In this document: positions 1 to 9,435 of the stretch, piece by piece
Position numbering within the stretch: position 1 is the first letter of the stretch
Layout: the number at the start of each line of letters is the position of its first letter
Made by a program: the position numbers and the translations under genes
Source: JBFHIJ01 sp963678775
GTDB lineage: Bacteria; Bacteroidota; Ignavibacteria; Kapaibacteriales; UBA2268
NCBI GenBank assembly: GCA_963678775.2
Contig: CAXXGR010000009.1
Location: 124,001-188,000 of the forward strand
DNA length: 64,000 nucleotides
Direction of reading: 5' to 3'
The notes under the pieces: generated by a model
The model's database searches: none
What the model was told of the DNA's origin: nothing
The model's input: the letters and a program-made list of their open reading frames with translations, nothing else

Positions 1-684
1 CATTTGATATTGAGCTAATTGTTTAACAGGAAATTCAATATCTATATAATCAGATGTAATACTCGGAAATACTTTGAACCCACTGGTCTGAGTTACATGA
101 ACACTTAAATCATTTAATCCAGTCTTAATTGCTGTATTGGGTTGAGGTTCGTAAGCAACACGTTTAATTATACACTGATTTGGTACATCCGGAATAAATA
201 TTTCAAACCAGCCATAGTAAAAATTGTTATTCTTCCAAAATCTAAAACCTATATACTTACTCTCGGTTAAATCAGTCCAATGCCCCTGTCCATCAAAACC
301 ATATCCGGCTACTGTGACATACTCTGCATGTTGCCATTTATAGTCCCAACCATTATACCAAAGTCCCTCAGTGTCGGCCCAAAGGGTGACATCTTCATCC
401 AAACATAATGGGAAGAAATTTCTAATATTATTAGTATCCCCATCCCCTATCATATGATTTTGTCTCAGCAATCCTGTAAAGGTTACGCTTTCATACTCCG
501 GAATATTATTTACCATAAAGTGAAAATCTAATACTCCATCTTGATCGACATCAATAGTTTTACTTTTTGCAGAATTCGAAGGTGGTTTGATTTCTATAGC
601 AGGCTCAAATACTCTAATAATCGGCTCTGCTTTTAGAGGAATACTTAGAAAAACAGTTATACATACAAATAATAAATACATCAT
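1..684 (-). CDS. Secreted protein with type IX secretion C-terminal domain (3' end cut by window edge)
   Basis: An open frame runs on the minus strand from a double ATG at 684/681 to the window edge without a stop, so at least 228 codons are present. It starts with a hydrophobic signal peptide (MMYLLFVCITVFLSIPLKA). The middle is rich in Trp, Tyr and Gly and holds an acidic stretch, DVDQDGVLDF, of the calcium-binding kind. The last readable part, GFKVFPSITSDYIDIEF, matches the opening of a Por secretion (T9SS type A) C-terminal domain, so the protein should be exported by T9SS and then processed or surface-attached. The body is not recognised. It is divergently transcribed from the kinase gene to its right. 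Confidence 0.75.
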   Translation of the reverse strand, partial: MMYLLFVCITVFLSIPLKAEPIIRVFEPAIEIKPPSNSAKSKTIDVDQDGVLDFHFMVNNIPEYESVTFTGLLRQNHMIGDGDTNNIRNFFPLCLDEDVTLWADTEGLWYNGWDYKWQHAEYVTVAGYGFDGQGHWTDLTESKYIGFRFWKNNNFYYGWFEIFIPDVPNQCIIKRVAYEPQPNTAIKTGLNDLSVHVTQTSGFKVFPSITSDYIDIEFPVKQLAQYQM

Positions 685-924
685 GATTTACCTCAACTAA
701 TTTAAAATAAACTTTGTCTGAAGTTAAAACAATATACATAAAGAGCATAATTTTTTCGACCACCATCATTTTCAACAAGGCTTATAGATGTTTTTTTCCG
801 GTCAAACAGATTTTCTGATGATTATAGCAGTTTAAAGTGTAATGATATATGTTTATCGAATAAATTTATAGGTTTAGCTAAAAAAAGCTAAATTGATTTT
901 TTAAACTTGACAAAACGATTTAAA

Positions 925-1968
925 ATGGTAAAGATTAAGAGAACTTATTTTTGGATTTTCCAATTCATATTTTGGACCATATATTACTTATATCTTCTCC
1001 AATTCACATATCCATTCTCAATATCAAATCTGATAATGTCTATTTATCTGTTAATGGTTACTTATACTGGTATACCTTTAAGTATTTTACTGTCTAAAAT
1101 ATATGATTCTTTAAAACAAAAAGAAAGAAGTGTTAGAGCAATTGCCATATTTGTTGTTATTTCTTCACTATCTGTAGCTCATATTTGGTATGTGATTATC
1201 ATCTTATTAGATATGTCGTTAGAATGCTTCAATATCAGAGTTTCTGAGAAGAATCTATCCTATTATTACTGGGAGACTGCGACACACTGGATTATTCTGG
1301 TACTTTGGAGTTTAGGTTACTTGCTGATTGTAGCATGGTCAGAAGTTCAGGTACAACAAAAATTAACACTTAAAATGAAAGAACTAGAGAAACAAAAACT
1401 TGAAGCAGAACTTAAATATTTAAAAAACCAGCTGAATCCACATTTTCTTTTTAATGTTCTTAATAACATTTACTCTCACAGCCTGGAAAAATCAGATAAG
1501 ACTCCTGAAATAGTACTTATGTTATCGGATCTATTGAGATATGTTATATATGAAACTAAAAGTAATTATATACCTGTGTATAAGGAAATTGATTTCATTC
1601 GTCAATATATAAACTTAGAGATTACAAGAATTGAAGAAGACATTGATGTCACCATTAATATTAGTTGTAATAAAAATAGTTTAGTACCATCGCTAATTTT
1701 AATTCCAATTGTTGAGAATGTTTTTAAACATGGGCTTGATATCGAAAAGAAATATATCTATATTGATGTGTTTAATACCGACGATAATATTGTCTTTAAA
1801 TTAGTAAATTCAAAATCTTTAAAGACTAGAAATTCTGATAAATATAGTGGATTAGGGCTTGCGAATTTGGAAAAGAGATTAGCCCTTTTATATGATAATA
1901 ATTATAAACTAACCACACTTGATGAAGCTAATAAATTTACTACTGAAATAATAATCCCACATCTTTAA
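925..1968 (+). CDS. LytS-type membrane sensor histidine kinase
   Basis: The 347-residue protein has about four membrane segments in residues 5-150, a short coiled linker, and the His_kinase domain of the LytS/YehU family. The phosphoacceptor lies in QLNPHFLFN (His173); IVENVFKHG is the N-box and GLGLANLEKRL the G-box of the ATPase. ATG at 925 is chosen; an in-frame TTG at 907 is possible but less likely. The LytTR response regulator starts 24 bases downstream, so the two should form one two-component system. The signal sensed cannot be read from the sequence. The membrane part resembles the small sensor domains typical of Bacteroidota LytS kinases rather than the 5TM-LYT type. Confidence 0.9.
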   Translation: MVKIKRTYFWIFQFIFWTIYYLYLLQFTYPFSISNLIMSIYLLMVTYTGIPLSILLSKIYDSLKQKERSVRAIAIFVVISSLSVAHIWYVIIILLDMSLECFNIRVSEKNLSYYYWETATHWIILVLWSLGYLLIVAWSEVQVQQKLTLKMKELEKQKLEAELKYLKNQLNPHFLFNVLNNIYSHSLEKSDKTPEIVLMLSDLLRYVIYETKSNYIPVYKEIDFIRQYINLEITRIEEDIDVTINISCNKNSLVPSLILIPIVENVFKHGLDIEKKYIYIDVFNTDDNIVFKLVNSKSLKTRNSDKYSGLGLANLEKRLALLYDNNYKLTTLDEANKFTTEIIIPHL

Positions 1969-1992
1969 TTACTAAACATTAGCAAAAATTTT

Positions 1993-2694
1993 ATGGATTG
2001 TATTATTATTGATGATGAGCCTGCAGCTATTAGAATAGTGGAAAAGTATATCTCTGAAATTCCTACTTATTTAGAGATAAAGTCTACATTTTATAACGCA
2101 GCTCAAGCAATCAGTTATCTAAAAGAAAATACTATAGACTTAATTTTTTTAGATATAAATATGCCTGGTTTGAGCGGCCTAGAGTTTATTAAATCACTTG
2201 CAAAACCACCTCTTTTTATTTTCACAACTGCTTATTGTGAATATGCAATAGATGCTTTTGCACTTGATGCTGTGGATTATCTACACAAACCTTTTAGTTT
2301 TGACAGATTTTTTAGAGCAGTTCAAAAAGCTGAAAATAGGCTACCTGAAATTCATAAATATCGTACTGCCAATTCTACAAATGATAGTATAAATGCGGTA
2401 TTCATTAAATCAGATAAAAAGCAAATTCGAGTAAGTTTGGATGATATTCAATATATTGAATCTATTGGTGATTACTGTAAGGTAGTTACTAACAAAGACT
2501 CAATCATCACATATTTAACTCTTAAAAACTTTGATGATATGCTGCCGAGTTATTTCATTCGAACACATAAATCTTTTATTATAAATTCTAAAAAAATAAA
2601 ATCCTTATATGGCAATACTGTTGAACTTATTACAAGAGATATACCAATAGGGCAAAGCTTTAGAAAAAAAGTTTATACTCTTTTGAATTTATAA
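1993..2694 (+). CDS. LytTR response regulator
   Basis: The N-terminal receiver domain (residues 1-120) has the acidic pair IIDDEP, the phosphorylatable Asp54 in FLDINMPG, and the conserved Lys in the HKPF motif. Residues about 135-233 form a LytTR DNA-binding domain, recognisable from YIESIGDYCKV and FIRTHKSFIIN. It follows the LytS-type kinase at 925 by 24 bases and is almost certainly its partner. LytTR regulators usually bind paired direct repeats upstream of targets; no such pair was confidently seen nearby, although the M1-type peptidase gene downstream in the same orientation is an obvious candidate target. Confidence 0.92.
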   Translation: MDCIIIDDEPAAIRIVEKYISEIPTYLEIKSTFYNAAQAISYLKENTIDLIFLDINMPGLSGLEFIKSLAKPPLFIFTTAYCEYAIDAFALDAVDYLHKPFSFDRFFRAVQKAENRLPEIHKYRTANSTNDSINAVFIKSDKKQIRVSLDDIQYIESIGDYCKVVTNKDSIITYLTLKNFDDMLPSYFIRTHKSFIINSKKIKSLYGNTVELITRDIPIGQSFRKKVYTLLNL

Positions 2695-2814
2695 ATATGT
2701 ATCAAAATCTATATGAGTACTATATCTATTTACTACTTAAATTAAAACATAACTTTCCTACATAAGCAAAATTTCCTATATTACTTACAGCTAAAAATAA
2801 TTACTGGGCATATC

Positions 2815-4899
2815 ATGAAGCTAAATCTATTACTATTTTCTTTGCTTTTACTTCCTTTGACTTTCTTCGCAGCTTGTGCAGCTGACAGTGGCAATATGAG
2901 TCATGAAATAAATATTGAGCTTTTCCCCGCTTCTAATAAACTAGTAGCGACTGATAAAATCACTACAACCGGCAATCAGAAAGTAGTTAAGTTGACATTT
3001 CTGAATGAACTACAGATAGAAAAGATTACAAATGCAGAAGGCAAAAATATAGATTTCAAAATTGAAAAATCTGAGAACTATTCGGAACTTATTATAACTC
3101 CGTCTTCAGCTAGAGATTTTACTATCTATTATGCAGGTACTGTTTACCACAAACCGGGGGAACGCTCTCTAAAAGAGACTCATGCTCACTCGAGAGGAAT
3201 GATCTCTGACAAAGACGGAGAAGGTATTTACTTACCTGCAGGAGCCTTTTACCCATATAATAATGATTTATGCAATTATTCCGTAAATGTTGTATTCCCT
3301 GAAAACTTGGAAGTTATTACTTCAGGTAAAGTTATCTCAGAAACTACTACAGGTAACAAAAAAACTAAAATCTTTCAAACTGAACTCCCTACTGATAATA
3401 TAACATTGGTAGGCGGTAAATACTTTAATGCAGAAAGGGAACACAAAGGTGTAAAATTCAGAATGTATACTTTTGAAGAAAGCCGCAACAGTGAAGCTTA
3501 CCTTCAAGCAATGACTGAATATTATGATTTATACACTGAGCTTTTTGGTGATTACCCTTACAGCAGTTTTGATATAGTTGAAAATTTCTTTGCAACAGGC
3601 TTCGGCATGCCAAATTACACTCTCATTACCGGAATGCTAATGAAAATGCCATGGGTGTTTCTTGCTCCCGGATCACTTGCACATGAGTTTGTACATAACT
3701 GGTGGGGTAACAGTATTTATATAGCTGAAGGAGAAGGCAACTGGTGCGAAGCTTTGACTACATTTAGCTCAAATTACTACTATAATATTAAAACAGGGAA
3801 TGTACAAAAAGCATTAGACTGGCGAAAAAAAGCTTTGATTGATTTAGAAACTCTTCCGGAAGAAAATAATTATCCTCTTAAAGAATTCGTAACACAGAGA
3901 CACACAGATGATGCAGCAGTTGGTTACTCTAAAGGTGCTTTTGTATTTTATGAGTTATTCAAATTGTTTGGCGAAAAAGATTTCTTCTCTGCAATTAAGC
4001 AATTTGCTAAAGAATATAAAGGCAAGAGAGCTAGTTGGACGGATATAAAAAATGTCTTTTCTAAAGCAGCTGATAAATCAAATCTGAATGCAGATATCGA
4101 GCATGTCTTTTCACAGTGGCTAAATCTAAAAGAAAGACCTAATTTAAAACTAAATGTAAAAAATGCATCCGGTGGCAAACTTGATTTTACTATTCTCCAG
4201 GATTTGGAGTTTGAAATGAAAATTCCGATTGTAATCAGCACAGATAAAGGCGAAATCATAAAAGATGTGCTAATAAAAGACAAAGAGAATAAATTTAGCC
4301 TTGAAGTTGGCGGGAATATTCTCAAAGTTAGAATTGATCCTGATTATCAGGTTTTAAGACATCTAAATAGTTTTGAAATTCCTTATACATTTGCAAGCAC
4401 TCTTAACAAAAATCCATTAGTTATTCTGCCTAAAGAAGATTCGAAAACATATAAAGTATCAGCAGAATTTGTAGGAATGCTCAATCAAAGTGGTTATAAA
4501 TGCGACTACACAACAGTAGATAAAGTGAACAAAGATGAATTGAAAAACCGACCAATATTAGTGCTTGGCAATCAGAAAGACAATAGCTTTTTTGCTGAGT
4601 TTAAAAATAAATATCCTAAAGAATTTACTTTAGAAAACAATATACTAAAAACTGACAAGGAAATTTCTTTAGAAGGCAATTTACTGCTAATAAATATGAC
4701 TAATCCGGGGAATAATGATTTACCTGCTACTATAGTGGCTTTTGATAATCTGAAATCCTCTGATCAGCTTAAGCGATTGTTTCACTATATGAGCTATTCT
4801 ATGCTTATGATTAGTCAGACAAAAAGAGGCAGACCATTATATTCTCAGGAGATATTCCCTGAAACTCCTGCAAATAATGATTTGAATTATGTGAAATAG
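2815..4899 (+). CDS. M1-family (aminopeptidase N-like) metallopeptidase, exported
   Basis: This 694-residue protein has an N-terminal signal peptide with a Cys near residue 21, so a lipoprotein is possible. The gluzincin zinc site is HEFVH (His290, Glu291, His294), with the third ligand most likely Glu312 in NWCEALT. The spacing of 17 residues between His294 and Glu312 is one shorter than the usual M1 HEXXH-X18-E. The family exopeptidase motif GAMEN is replaced by the region around GFGMPNYTLITG, so substrate preference may differ from aminopeptidase N. The C-terminal 250 residues are a beta-rich then mixed domain without a T9SS signal. A decayed copy of its last 70 codons lies at 7003-7217. 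Confidence 0.85.
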   Translation: MKLNLLLFSLLLLPLTFFAACAADSGNMSHEINIELFPASNKLVATDKITTTGNQKVVKLTFLNELQIEKITNAEGKNIDFKIEKSENYSELIITPSSARDFTIYYAGTVYHKPGERSLKETHAHSRGMISDKDGEGIYLPAGAFYPYNNDLCNYSVNVVFPENLEVITSGKVISETTTGNKKTKIFQTELPTDNITLVGGKYFNAEREHKGVKFRMYTFEESRNSEAYLQAMTEYYDLYTELFGDYPYSSFDIVENFFATGFGMPNYTLITGMLMKMPWVFLAPGSLAHEFVHNWWGNSIYIAEGEGNWCEALTTFSSNYYYNIKTGNVQKALDWRKKALIDLETLPEENNYPLKEFVTQRHTDDAAVGYSKGAFVFYELFKLFGEKDFFSAIKQFAKEYKGKRASWTDIKNVFSKAADKSNLNADIEHVFSQWLNLKERPNLKLNVKNASGGKLDFTILQDLEFEMKIPIVISTDKGEIIKDVLIKDKENKFSLEVGGNILKVRIDPDYQVLRHLNSFEIPYTFASTLNKNPLVILPKEDSKTYKVSAEFVGMLNQSGYKCDYTTVDKVNKDELKNRPILVLGNQKDNSFFAEFKNKYPKEFTLENNILKTDKEISLEGNLLLINMTNPGNNDLPATIVAFDNLKSSDQLKRLFHYMSYSMLMISQTKRGRPLYSQEIFPETPANNDLNYVK

Positions 4900-5038
4900 G
4901 AAATAGGAGCTCATTCCAAAAAATTATGGGGCAAAGAAGTGTGTATATATTCTGTAGAGAAAATTTATGAATTTTCTTTACGAGAGGCGGTGTTTGTATC
5001 TTACAAATTTAGAGCAAAAATATGATAATAACATTCCA

Positions 5039-5101
5039 AGCTCACTGAGCGAGCAAAGCGAAAAGTGTATCCTGAGCATCGACGAAGGGAAGTGTTGCTC
5101 G
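5039..5101. repeat. Extragenic palindromic element
   Basis: A locally GC-richer non-coding stretch with CGAGCAA at 5050-5056 inverted as TTGCTCG at 5095-5101, plus internal CACT/AGTG pairings and the words CTGAGC and ATCGACGAAG. Its style resembles short extragenic palindromes (CTGAGC...TCGAAG type) that are common between genes in Bacteroidota. It lies between the M1 peptidase gene and its likely terminator. Function unknown; only one copy was noticed in this window. Confidence 0.4.
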
Positions 5102-5117
5102 ATTAAATATATAATCA

Positions 5118-5159
5118 GAGCTGCTTGATTTAAATATTAAGCAGCTCTTTTTGTTTTTT
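5118..5159 (+). terminator. Rho-independent terminator
   Basis: GAGCTGCTT at 5118-5126 pairs perfectly with AAGCAGCTC at 5139-5147 around a 12-base AT loop, followed by TTTTTGTTTTTT. It lies 220 bases after the M1 peptidase stop and 70 bases before the next gene, so it probably ends the 907-4899 transcription unit. Confidence 0.85.
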
Positions 5160-5231
5160 AAAATTGTATTATAGTACAAAAATCAAATCCGCTATATTGC
5201 GATTGATTTATTCAACAAAAGATTAAATATC

Positions 5232-6290
5232 ATGAAAACAATCACACTTCCTAACCCTCAAAAAGATTTGCAATTCCCTTTAATGAAAGCTCTGGAACTT
5301 CGAAGAACTATAAGGAAATGGACAGATTCTCCCATTTCTCTACAGGATATTTCTAATATTCTTTGGGCTGCTTGCGGAGTTAATCAAATTTCAAAAAAAG
5401 AGAAGACCATAAAAAGGACAGCTCCTTCAGCCTGTAATTCTCAGGAAATAAGAGTTTGCGTTGCAATTGAGAAAGGAGTGTATGAATATGACGAGTGGAA
5501 TCACACACTGACTCAAGTTTTGGAAACAGATATCAGAAAGCATATAGGTACGCAAAAGATGATGCACTCAGCTCCACTGGCTTTGATTTATATTTCAGAC
5601 TATGCAAAAATGACCAATCCTGTTTATTCAAATGAAACAAGAAAGCTATTTACTTCAGCAGCAGATACCGGATTTATAAGCCAAAATGTATATCTTTATT
5701 GCGCTGCTGCGAACCTAAGCACTGCAGTTTTAGGATTGGTTGACAAAGTGAAGCTTCATAATATACTTGAGCTTAAAGAGAATGAAAAAGTAATTTATAC
5801 ACAAGTGATTGGTAAAACACCGGAAGATTTGGGATCTGTTGAAATACCTGAAATAAAGTCACAGGAAGAATTTGATCAAATCTTTAATCAGTTATATTCT
5901 AAAAGCAATGCGGTGATAGAAAGAGCTGCTTATGTTTTGAAGAAACTATTGCCTGAATCATCCATGTATATCAAAGCTCATATCGCTGACCTTCTCCATT
6001 TGATGAATGAAACTCAGAATTCCTTTTTGAAAAGATATTTGCCTGAAATTGTTTCTAAAATAGATTTTACTGAAGCAGATTTATCATTTATATGGGAAGT
6101 TTTAACAAAGTGGGCATTGGATGATAAAGAAGGCAGAACTGTGAGAGCAAACTCGGTCGAAGCACTTTATGTACTTTCTTCAAAACATACGGAGTTGACT
6201 AAATATTTCGAAAATATAATAGCTAAGTTGTCTTCAGAAAGGATTCCTTCTATTCACTCAAGACTAAAAAAATTGAATCTGGTAAATTAG
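5232..6290 (+). CDS. Nitroreductase-family protein with helical C-terminal extension
   Basis: Residues 1-215 form a nitroreductase-family flavin domain. The Arg-Arg-Thr-Ile-Arg motif near residue 25 and the APLALIYISD and AADTGFISQNVYLY segments correspond to the FMN-binding core of SagB/NfnB-like proteins. The last 125 residues are a separate all-helical part with repeated Leu/Ala helices that looks like two or three HEAT-type repeats, not usual for the family (most members are 170-220 residues). The enzyme would act as an FMN-dependent oxidoreductase on quinone- or nitro-type substrates; the real substrate is unknown. ATG at 5232 follows the terminator at 5118 and should have its own promoter. 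Confidence 0.8.
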   Translation: MKTITLPNPQKDLQFPLMKALELRRTIRKWTDSPISLQDISNILWAACGVNQISKKEKTIKRTAPSACNSQEIRVCVAIEKGVYEYDEWNHTLTQVLETDIRKHIGTQKMMHSAPLALIYISDYAKMTNPVYSNETRKLFTSAADTGFISQNVYLYCAAANLSTAVLGLVDKVKLHNILELKENEKVIYTQVIGKTPEDLGSVEIPEIKSQEEFDQIFNQLYSKSNAVIERAAYVLKKLLPESSMYIKAHIADLLHLMNETQNSFLKRYLPEIVSKIDFTEADLSFIWEVLTKWALDDKEGRTVRANSVEALYVLSSKHTELTKYFENIIAKLSSERIPSIHSRLKKLNLVN

Positions 6291-6397
6291 TGCTGAATTT
6301 TGTAAAAATCAGTCAAATGTTTAAAAATTTGAAATAGGAATACATTGTCTTCCGTTACAGATAATAGATATTATATATTCACATTTTAGATAGAAAT

Positions 6398-6967
6398 ATG
6401 CAAAGTGACTTTTATCATAGTAAAGAAACTGTTGATCAATATATTGAAATGGCAAAAGATGTAAACAGTGCAGGATTAATAGAAAAATTTAAAAAATATC
6501 TGCCTGTAGGCTCTAATATCCTTGAGATTGGTTCAGGTCCTGGAACTGACTGGAAAATATTGAGTCATATTTATCATGTAATTGGTTCTGATTATTCAAA
6601 GGAATTTCAAACAAGACTTCAAACCAAATATCCTAATGGCGAGTTCTTACTTTTAGACGCAGAAAAATTAGAAGTTGATCAATTATTCGACGGACTATAT
6701 TCAAATAAAGTTCTAATCCACTTGAATAATGATGAACTAGAGAAGTCTCTTTTTAGGCAAACTCAAATACTGAATGACAGAGGCATTATATGTCACTCTT
6801 TTTGGAAAGGAGAAGGTACGGAATTATTCAATTCTTTATTTGTTAACTACCAAACAGTAAGCACTATTGAAGAATTAGTAAGTAAATATTTCAATATAAT
6901 ATTATTGGAAGAGTACAAAGAATTTGAGGATAATGATTCCATAGTTGTAGTTGCAGAAATTAAGTGA
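6398..6967 (+). CDS. Class I SAM-dependent methyltransferase
   Basis: The 189-residue protein has a Methyltransf_11/25-type Rossmann fold. Motif I is ILEIGSGPGTDW near residue 43, followed by the acidic end of strand 2 (VIGSDYSKEF) and LLLDAEKL at motif II. The segment FDGLYSNKVLIHL fills the motif IV position. No substrate-specific domain is present. It lies alone on the plus strand between the nitroreductase gene and a decayed gene fragment. Small-molecule or protein methylation cannot be told apart from the sequence. Confidence 0.85.
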   Translation: MQSDFYHSKETVDQYIEMAKDVNSAGLIEKFKKYLPVGSNILEIGSGPGTDWKILSHIYHVIGSDYSKEFQTRLQTKYPNGEFLLLDAEKLEVDQLFDGLYSNKVLIHLNNDELEKSLFRQTQILNDRGIICHSFWKGEGTELFNSLFVNYQTVSTIEELVSKYFNIILLEEYKEFEDNDSIVVVAEIK

Positions 6968-7002
6968 TTTGATTAGGATAGTTATAGGTAGTGTAAATTA
7001 AA

Positions 7003-7217
7003 CGCTACTTATTAATATTACTCATCCAGGGAATAAGGATTTACCTGCAACTATAGTGGCTTTTGATAATCTATAATCCTCAGACCAACTTAAGCGATTG
7101 TTTCACTATATGTGCTATTCTATGCTGATGATTAGTCAAACTAAGCGTGGCAGACCATTATACTCTCAGGAAATATTCCCTGAAGCTCCTGCAAATAATG
7201 ATTTGAATTATGTGAAA
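7003..7217 (+). pseudogene. Decayed duplicate of the M1 peptidase 3' end
   Basis: This stretch is closely similar to the last 70 codons of the peptidase gene at 2815-4899 (about 4680-4896). Reading it in the same frame gives ITHPGNKDLPATIVAFDNL, then an in-frame TAA where the intact gene has a Lys codon, then SSDQLKRLFHYM and onward to NNDLNYVK. The original stop codon is lost as well. No sequence resembling the first 90 percent of the peptidase precedes it. It is a remnant of a tandem paralogue or of a partial duplication, with the nitroreductase and methyltransferase genes now between the two copies. Confidence 0.85.
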
Positions 7218-7226
7218 TCATACTCT

Positions 7227-7262
7227 AAAAAAAGCTGCATGAGTCATTGATTCACGCAGCTT
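7227..7262 (-). terminator. Rho-independent terminator (minus strand)
   Basis: AAGCTGC (7232-7238) and GCAGCTT (7256-7262) form the stem. Read on the minus strand it is followed by seven T, whereas on the plus strand the tail is only TTTTAAA. It therefore most likely ends the nitronate monooxygenase-like gene, whose stop lies at 7305. Confidence 0.75.
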
Positions 7263-7304
7263 TTAAATTATTTGTAAATACCTTATGTAAGTATTCGCTT
7301 TCTA

Positions 7305-8432
7305 CTATACAGCACTTATTGGCTGTGCATTCCCGATGGTAAACTTAGAAGCAAGCTCAGTCAAATTATATTCGGAAATAAGCTCATCAAATATTTCTTT
7401 TACTGATTGCAATTTGCTTGCTTTGTATGCATTAGCACCGGCAAAAGCAAATCCTTCTGCCATTATACCTCTTGCTGAATTAAAAAGAGTTTCTGCAATA
7501 CAGTACTGAATATTTCTGAAATCACAAGTTCTTAAGCATTGCCAAGAGCATTTAAACGGCTTGACTTCTCCGTTTTGCATCCTTTTTACAAAGTCATTTT
7601 GAATAACTCTGCCGGGCAGTCCCACAGGGCTATTTATGATGACTATATCTTCTTTTTTGCAGTTTATGTAGCTTTCTTTGAACTCTAATGCTGCATCGCA
7701 CTCATGGCTTGTGACAAACCTTGTTCCCATTTTTACAGCGGAAGCACCGTGTTGCATTATTTCATAAATATCACGACCGGAATAAATACCACCAGCGGCG
7801 ATAACAGGTATTTCTTTTGCATATTTTTCTATATATGGCTTTACTTCTTTAACACAATCCTCAATGATTGTAGATAGTTTAGCTTCGTTCCCTACTAATT
7901 CATTTGGTTTGAAACCAAGATGACCGCCTGCAAGAGGTCCTTCAACTACAAAAGCATCAGGGACGTATTTATATTTTTCAGACCAATACTTCAAAATCAA
8001 CTTGATAGCTTTGGCTGATGAAACTTTCGGAACAAATTTTGTTTTTATATTTTGGAACCCTTTAGATAAAATATTAGCGGGCATTTTGAGAGGCAAACCG
8101 GCTCCCATGAATATTACATCAATGCCTTGGTCAACGGCAAGATTCATTAAGTCTTCAGAATCAGTGACTGCCAACATGATATTGACACCTAAAACTCCGT
8201 CAGTCATGCTTCTTGCTTTGATTATCTCTCTTTTGAGAGCTATTTTATTTGATTCTCTAATATTTTTACCATAATCAGGCTCTGTCATTCCTATACTTAC
8301 AGCTGAAATTACTCCTATGCCACCTTGATTGGCAACAGCAGATGCTAAGCCTGAGAGGGAAATGGCTACTCCCATTCCTCCTTGAATTATAGGATATTTT
8401 ACTGTCAAGTCTCCAATTTTGAACTCTTTCAT
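7305..8432 (-). CDS. Nitronate monooxygenase / FabK-like flavin enzyme
   Basis: A TIM-barrel FMN protein of the nitronate monooxygenase (2-nitropropane dioxygenase) family. Family marks are YPIIQGGMGVAIS at the start, GVLGVNIMLAV, VEGPLAGGHLG, and IPVIAAGGIYSGRD followed by GASAVKMGTRFV, which bind the FMN phosphate. The C-terminal part holds a cluster of cysteines (CSWQCLRTCDFRNIQYC) that is unusual for simple NMOs but is seen in long bacterial homologues. Translation probably starts at the ATG at 8432, right before the conserved KIGDLTVKYP start; in-frame ATGs up to 8510 would add a non-conserved tail. It likely detoxifies nitronates or acts as an enoyl reductase-like enzyme; which one is not decided by sequence. 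Confidence 0.85.
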   Translation of the reverse strand: MKEFKIGDLTVKYPIIQGGMGVAISLSGLASAVANQGGIGVISAVSIGMTEPDYGKNIRESNKIALKREIIKARSMTDGVLGVNIMLAVTDSEDLMNLAVDQGIDVIFMGAGLPLKMPANILSKGFQNIKTKFVPKVSSAKAIKLILKYWSEKYKYVPDAFVVEGPLAGGHLGFKPNELVGNEAKLSTIIEDCVKEVKPYIEKYAKEIPVIAAGGIYSGRDIYEIMQHGASAVKMGTRFVTSHECDAALEFKESYINCKKEDIVIINSPVGLPGRVIQNDFVKRMQNGEVKPFKCSWQCLRTCDFRNIQYCIAETLFNSARGIMAEGFAFAGANAYKASKLQSVKEIFDELISEYNLTELASKFTIGNAQPISAV

Positions 8433-8598
8433 GTCATTATTCCAATTAAACAATTCAGTTGTCAAATTAACCATTTTAGTCAACATAATAGCAATATTTA
8501 AATATGGCAACTAAAAGGTATATTTTAGGTATAAAAAGGTACGATTTAGCGTTTTAGGGATAGATATTATGCTTTTAGGGACTAAATATCTTCCCAAA

Positions 8599-9435
8599 TC
8601 AAATAATTTCTTTGAACATTGGGATATAATTTTGAGAAACGGGGATATGAAAATCAATATTTTGTATAAAAAGTTTGTATCCCTGAAAGTTTCCTTCAAT
8701 CTTTTCAATGCTGTTTATATTAATAATATATGACCTATGGCATCTAAATATGAATTTATAATCCTTTAGCAATTCCTCTGCTTTCTGCAAACTGCTTCTA
8801 ATCAGATGACTCTTGGTTTCGTCTTTTTCAAGCCAAAATACTTCGATATAGTTGTTAGCAGAACGAACTAATAAAAGGGAACTCACTTTAATCGCTAAAC
8901 CACCTTTCAAATAGTCTGATTCGAAGAAAATCATTTTTTCCTGAATCGATTTTCGTTCCTGTAATTTATTATTTAACTCTACAGCTGTTTTGAGATTAGA
9001 TCGCAACAATCTTTCCTGATTTATAGAAATAAGGATTGATATAGGAATTAACGAATAGATTACAATTTTTATTATTAATCCAATATCAAATTGGAACATT
9101 TCCAAATAAGAATAGTAAAGCAAGTTGCCTGACGTTATAACAAATAAATGCCACGAATTCCAGAGGATTTCTTTTCGGATATTCCACTGCTCACTGACAA
9201 AGAGTTTTGGTAAAACACTCGGTAGTATCAGTAGATTTAGGCTCAAAGATAAGAATATGATGATAGTAAAAGCCAACATCCGGTATAGATCCTCGATGTT
9301 TGATAATGGCTGTATATCATAGGGTCTGAAAATAAACAAAAATACAAAAGCGGCTATACTAATAAACAACGTAATTTTTGCATTATGCTTCAAATCATCA
9401 TTGAATGGGTACGGTTTCTTTAAAAAACTAAACAT
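8599..9435 (-). CDS. Membrane-anchored LytTR transcriptional regulator
   Basis: The 278-residue protein has about four N-terminal membrane segments (residues 20-145), a short coiled linker around ELNNKLQERKSIQEK, and a C-terminal LytTR DNA-binding domain (residues 175-278) with SANNYIEVFW and FIFRCHRSYIININSI. There is no receiver domain, so it is a one-component membrane-bound regulator, a common Bacteroidota arrangement. The start at 9435 gives an amphipathic FLKKPYPFNDD leader before the first membrane segment. It reads toward the nitronate monooxygenase-like gene, 166 bases away, and could control it. Confidence 0.88.
   Translation of the reverse strand: MFSFLKKPYPFNDDLKHNAKITLFISIAAFVFLFIFRPYDIQPLSNIEDLYRMLAFTIIIFLSLSLNLLILPSVLPKLFVSEQWNIRKEILWNSWHLFVITSGNLLYYSYLEMFQFDIGLIIKIVIYSLIPISILISINQERLLRSNLKTAVELNNKLQERKSIQEKMIFFESDYLKGGLAIKVSSLLLVRSANNYIEVFWLEKDETKSHLIRSSLQKAEELLKDYKFIFRCHRSYIININSIEKIEGNFQGYKLFIQNIDFHIPVSQNYIPMFKEII

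Noticed and set aside
8511..8708. A 65-residue frame on the minus strand
   Set aside because: It overlaps the 3' end of the LytTR regulator gene in another frame and has no independent support.
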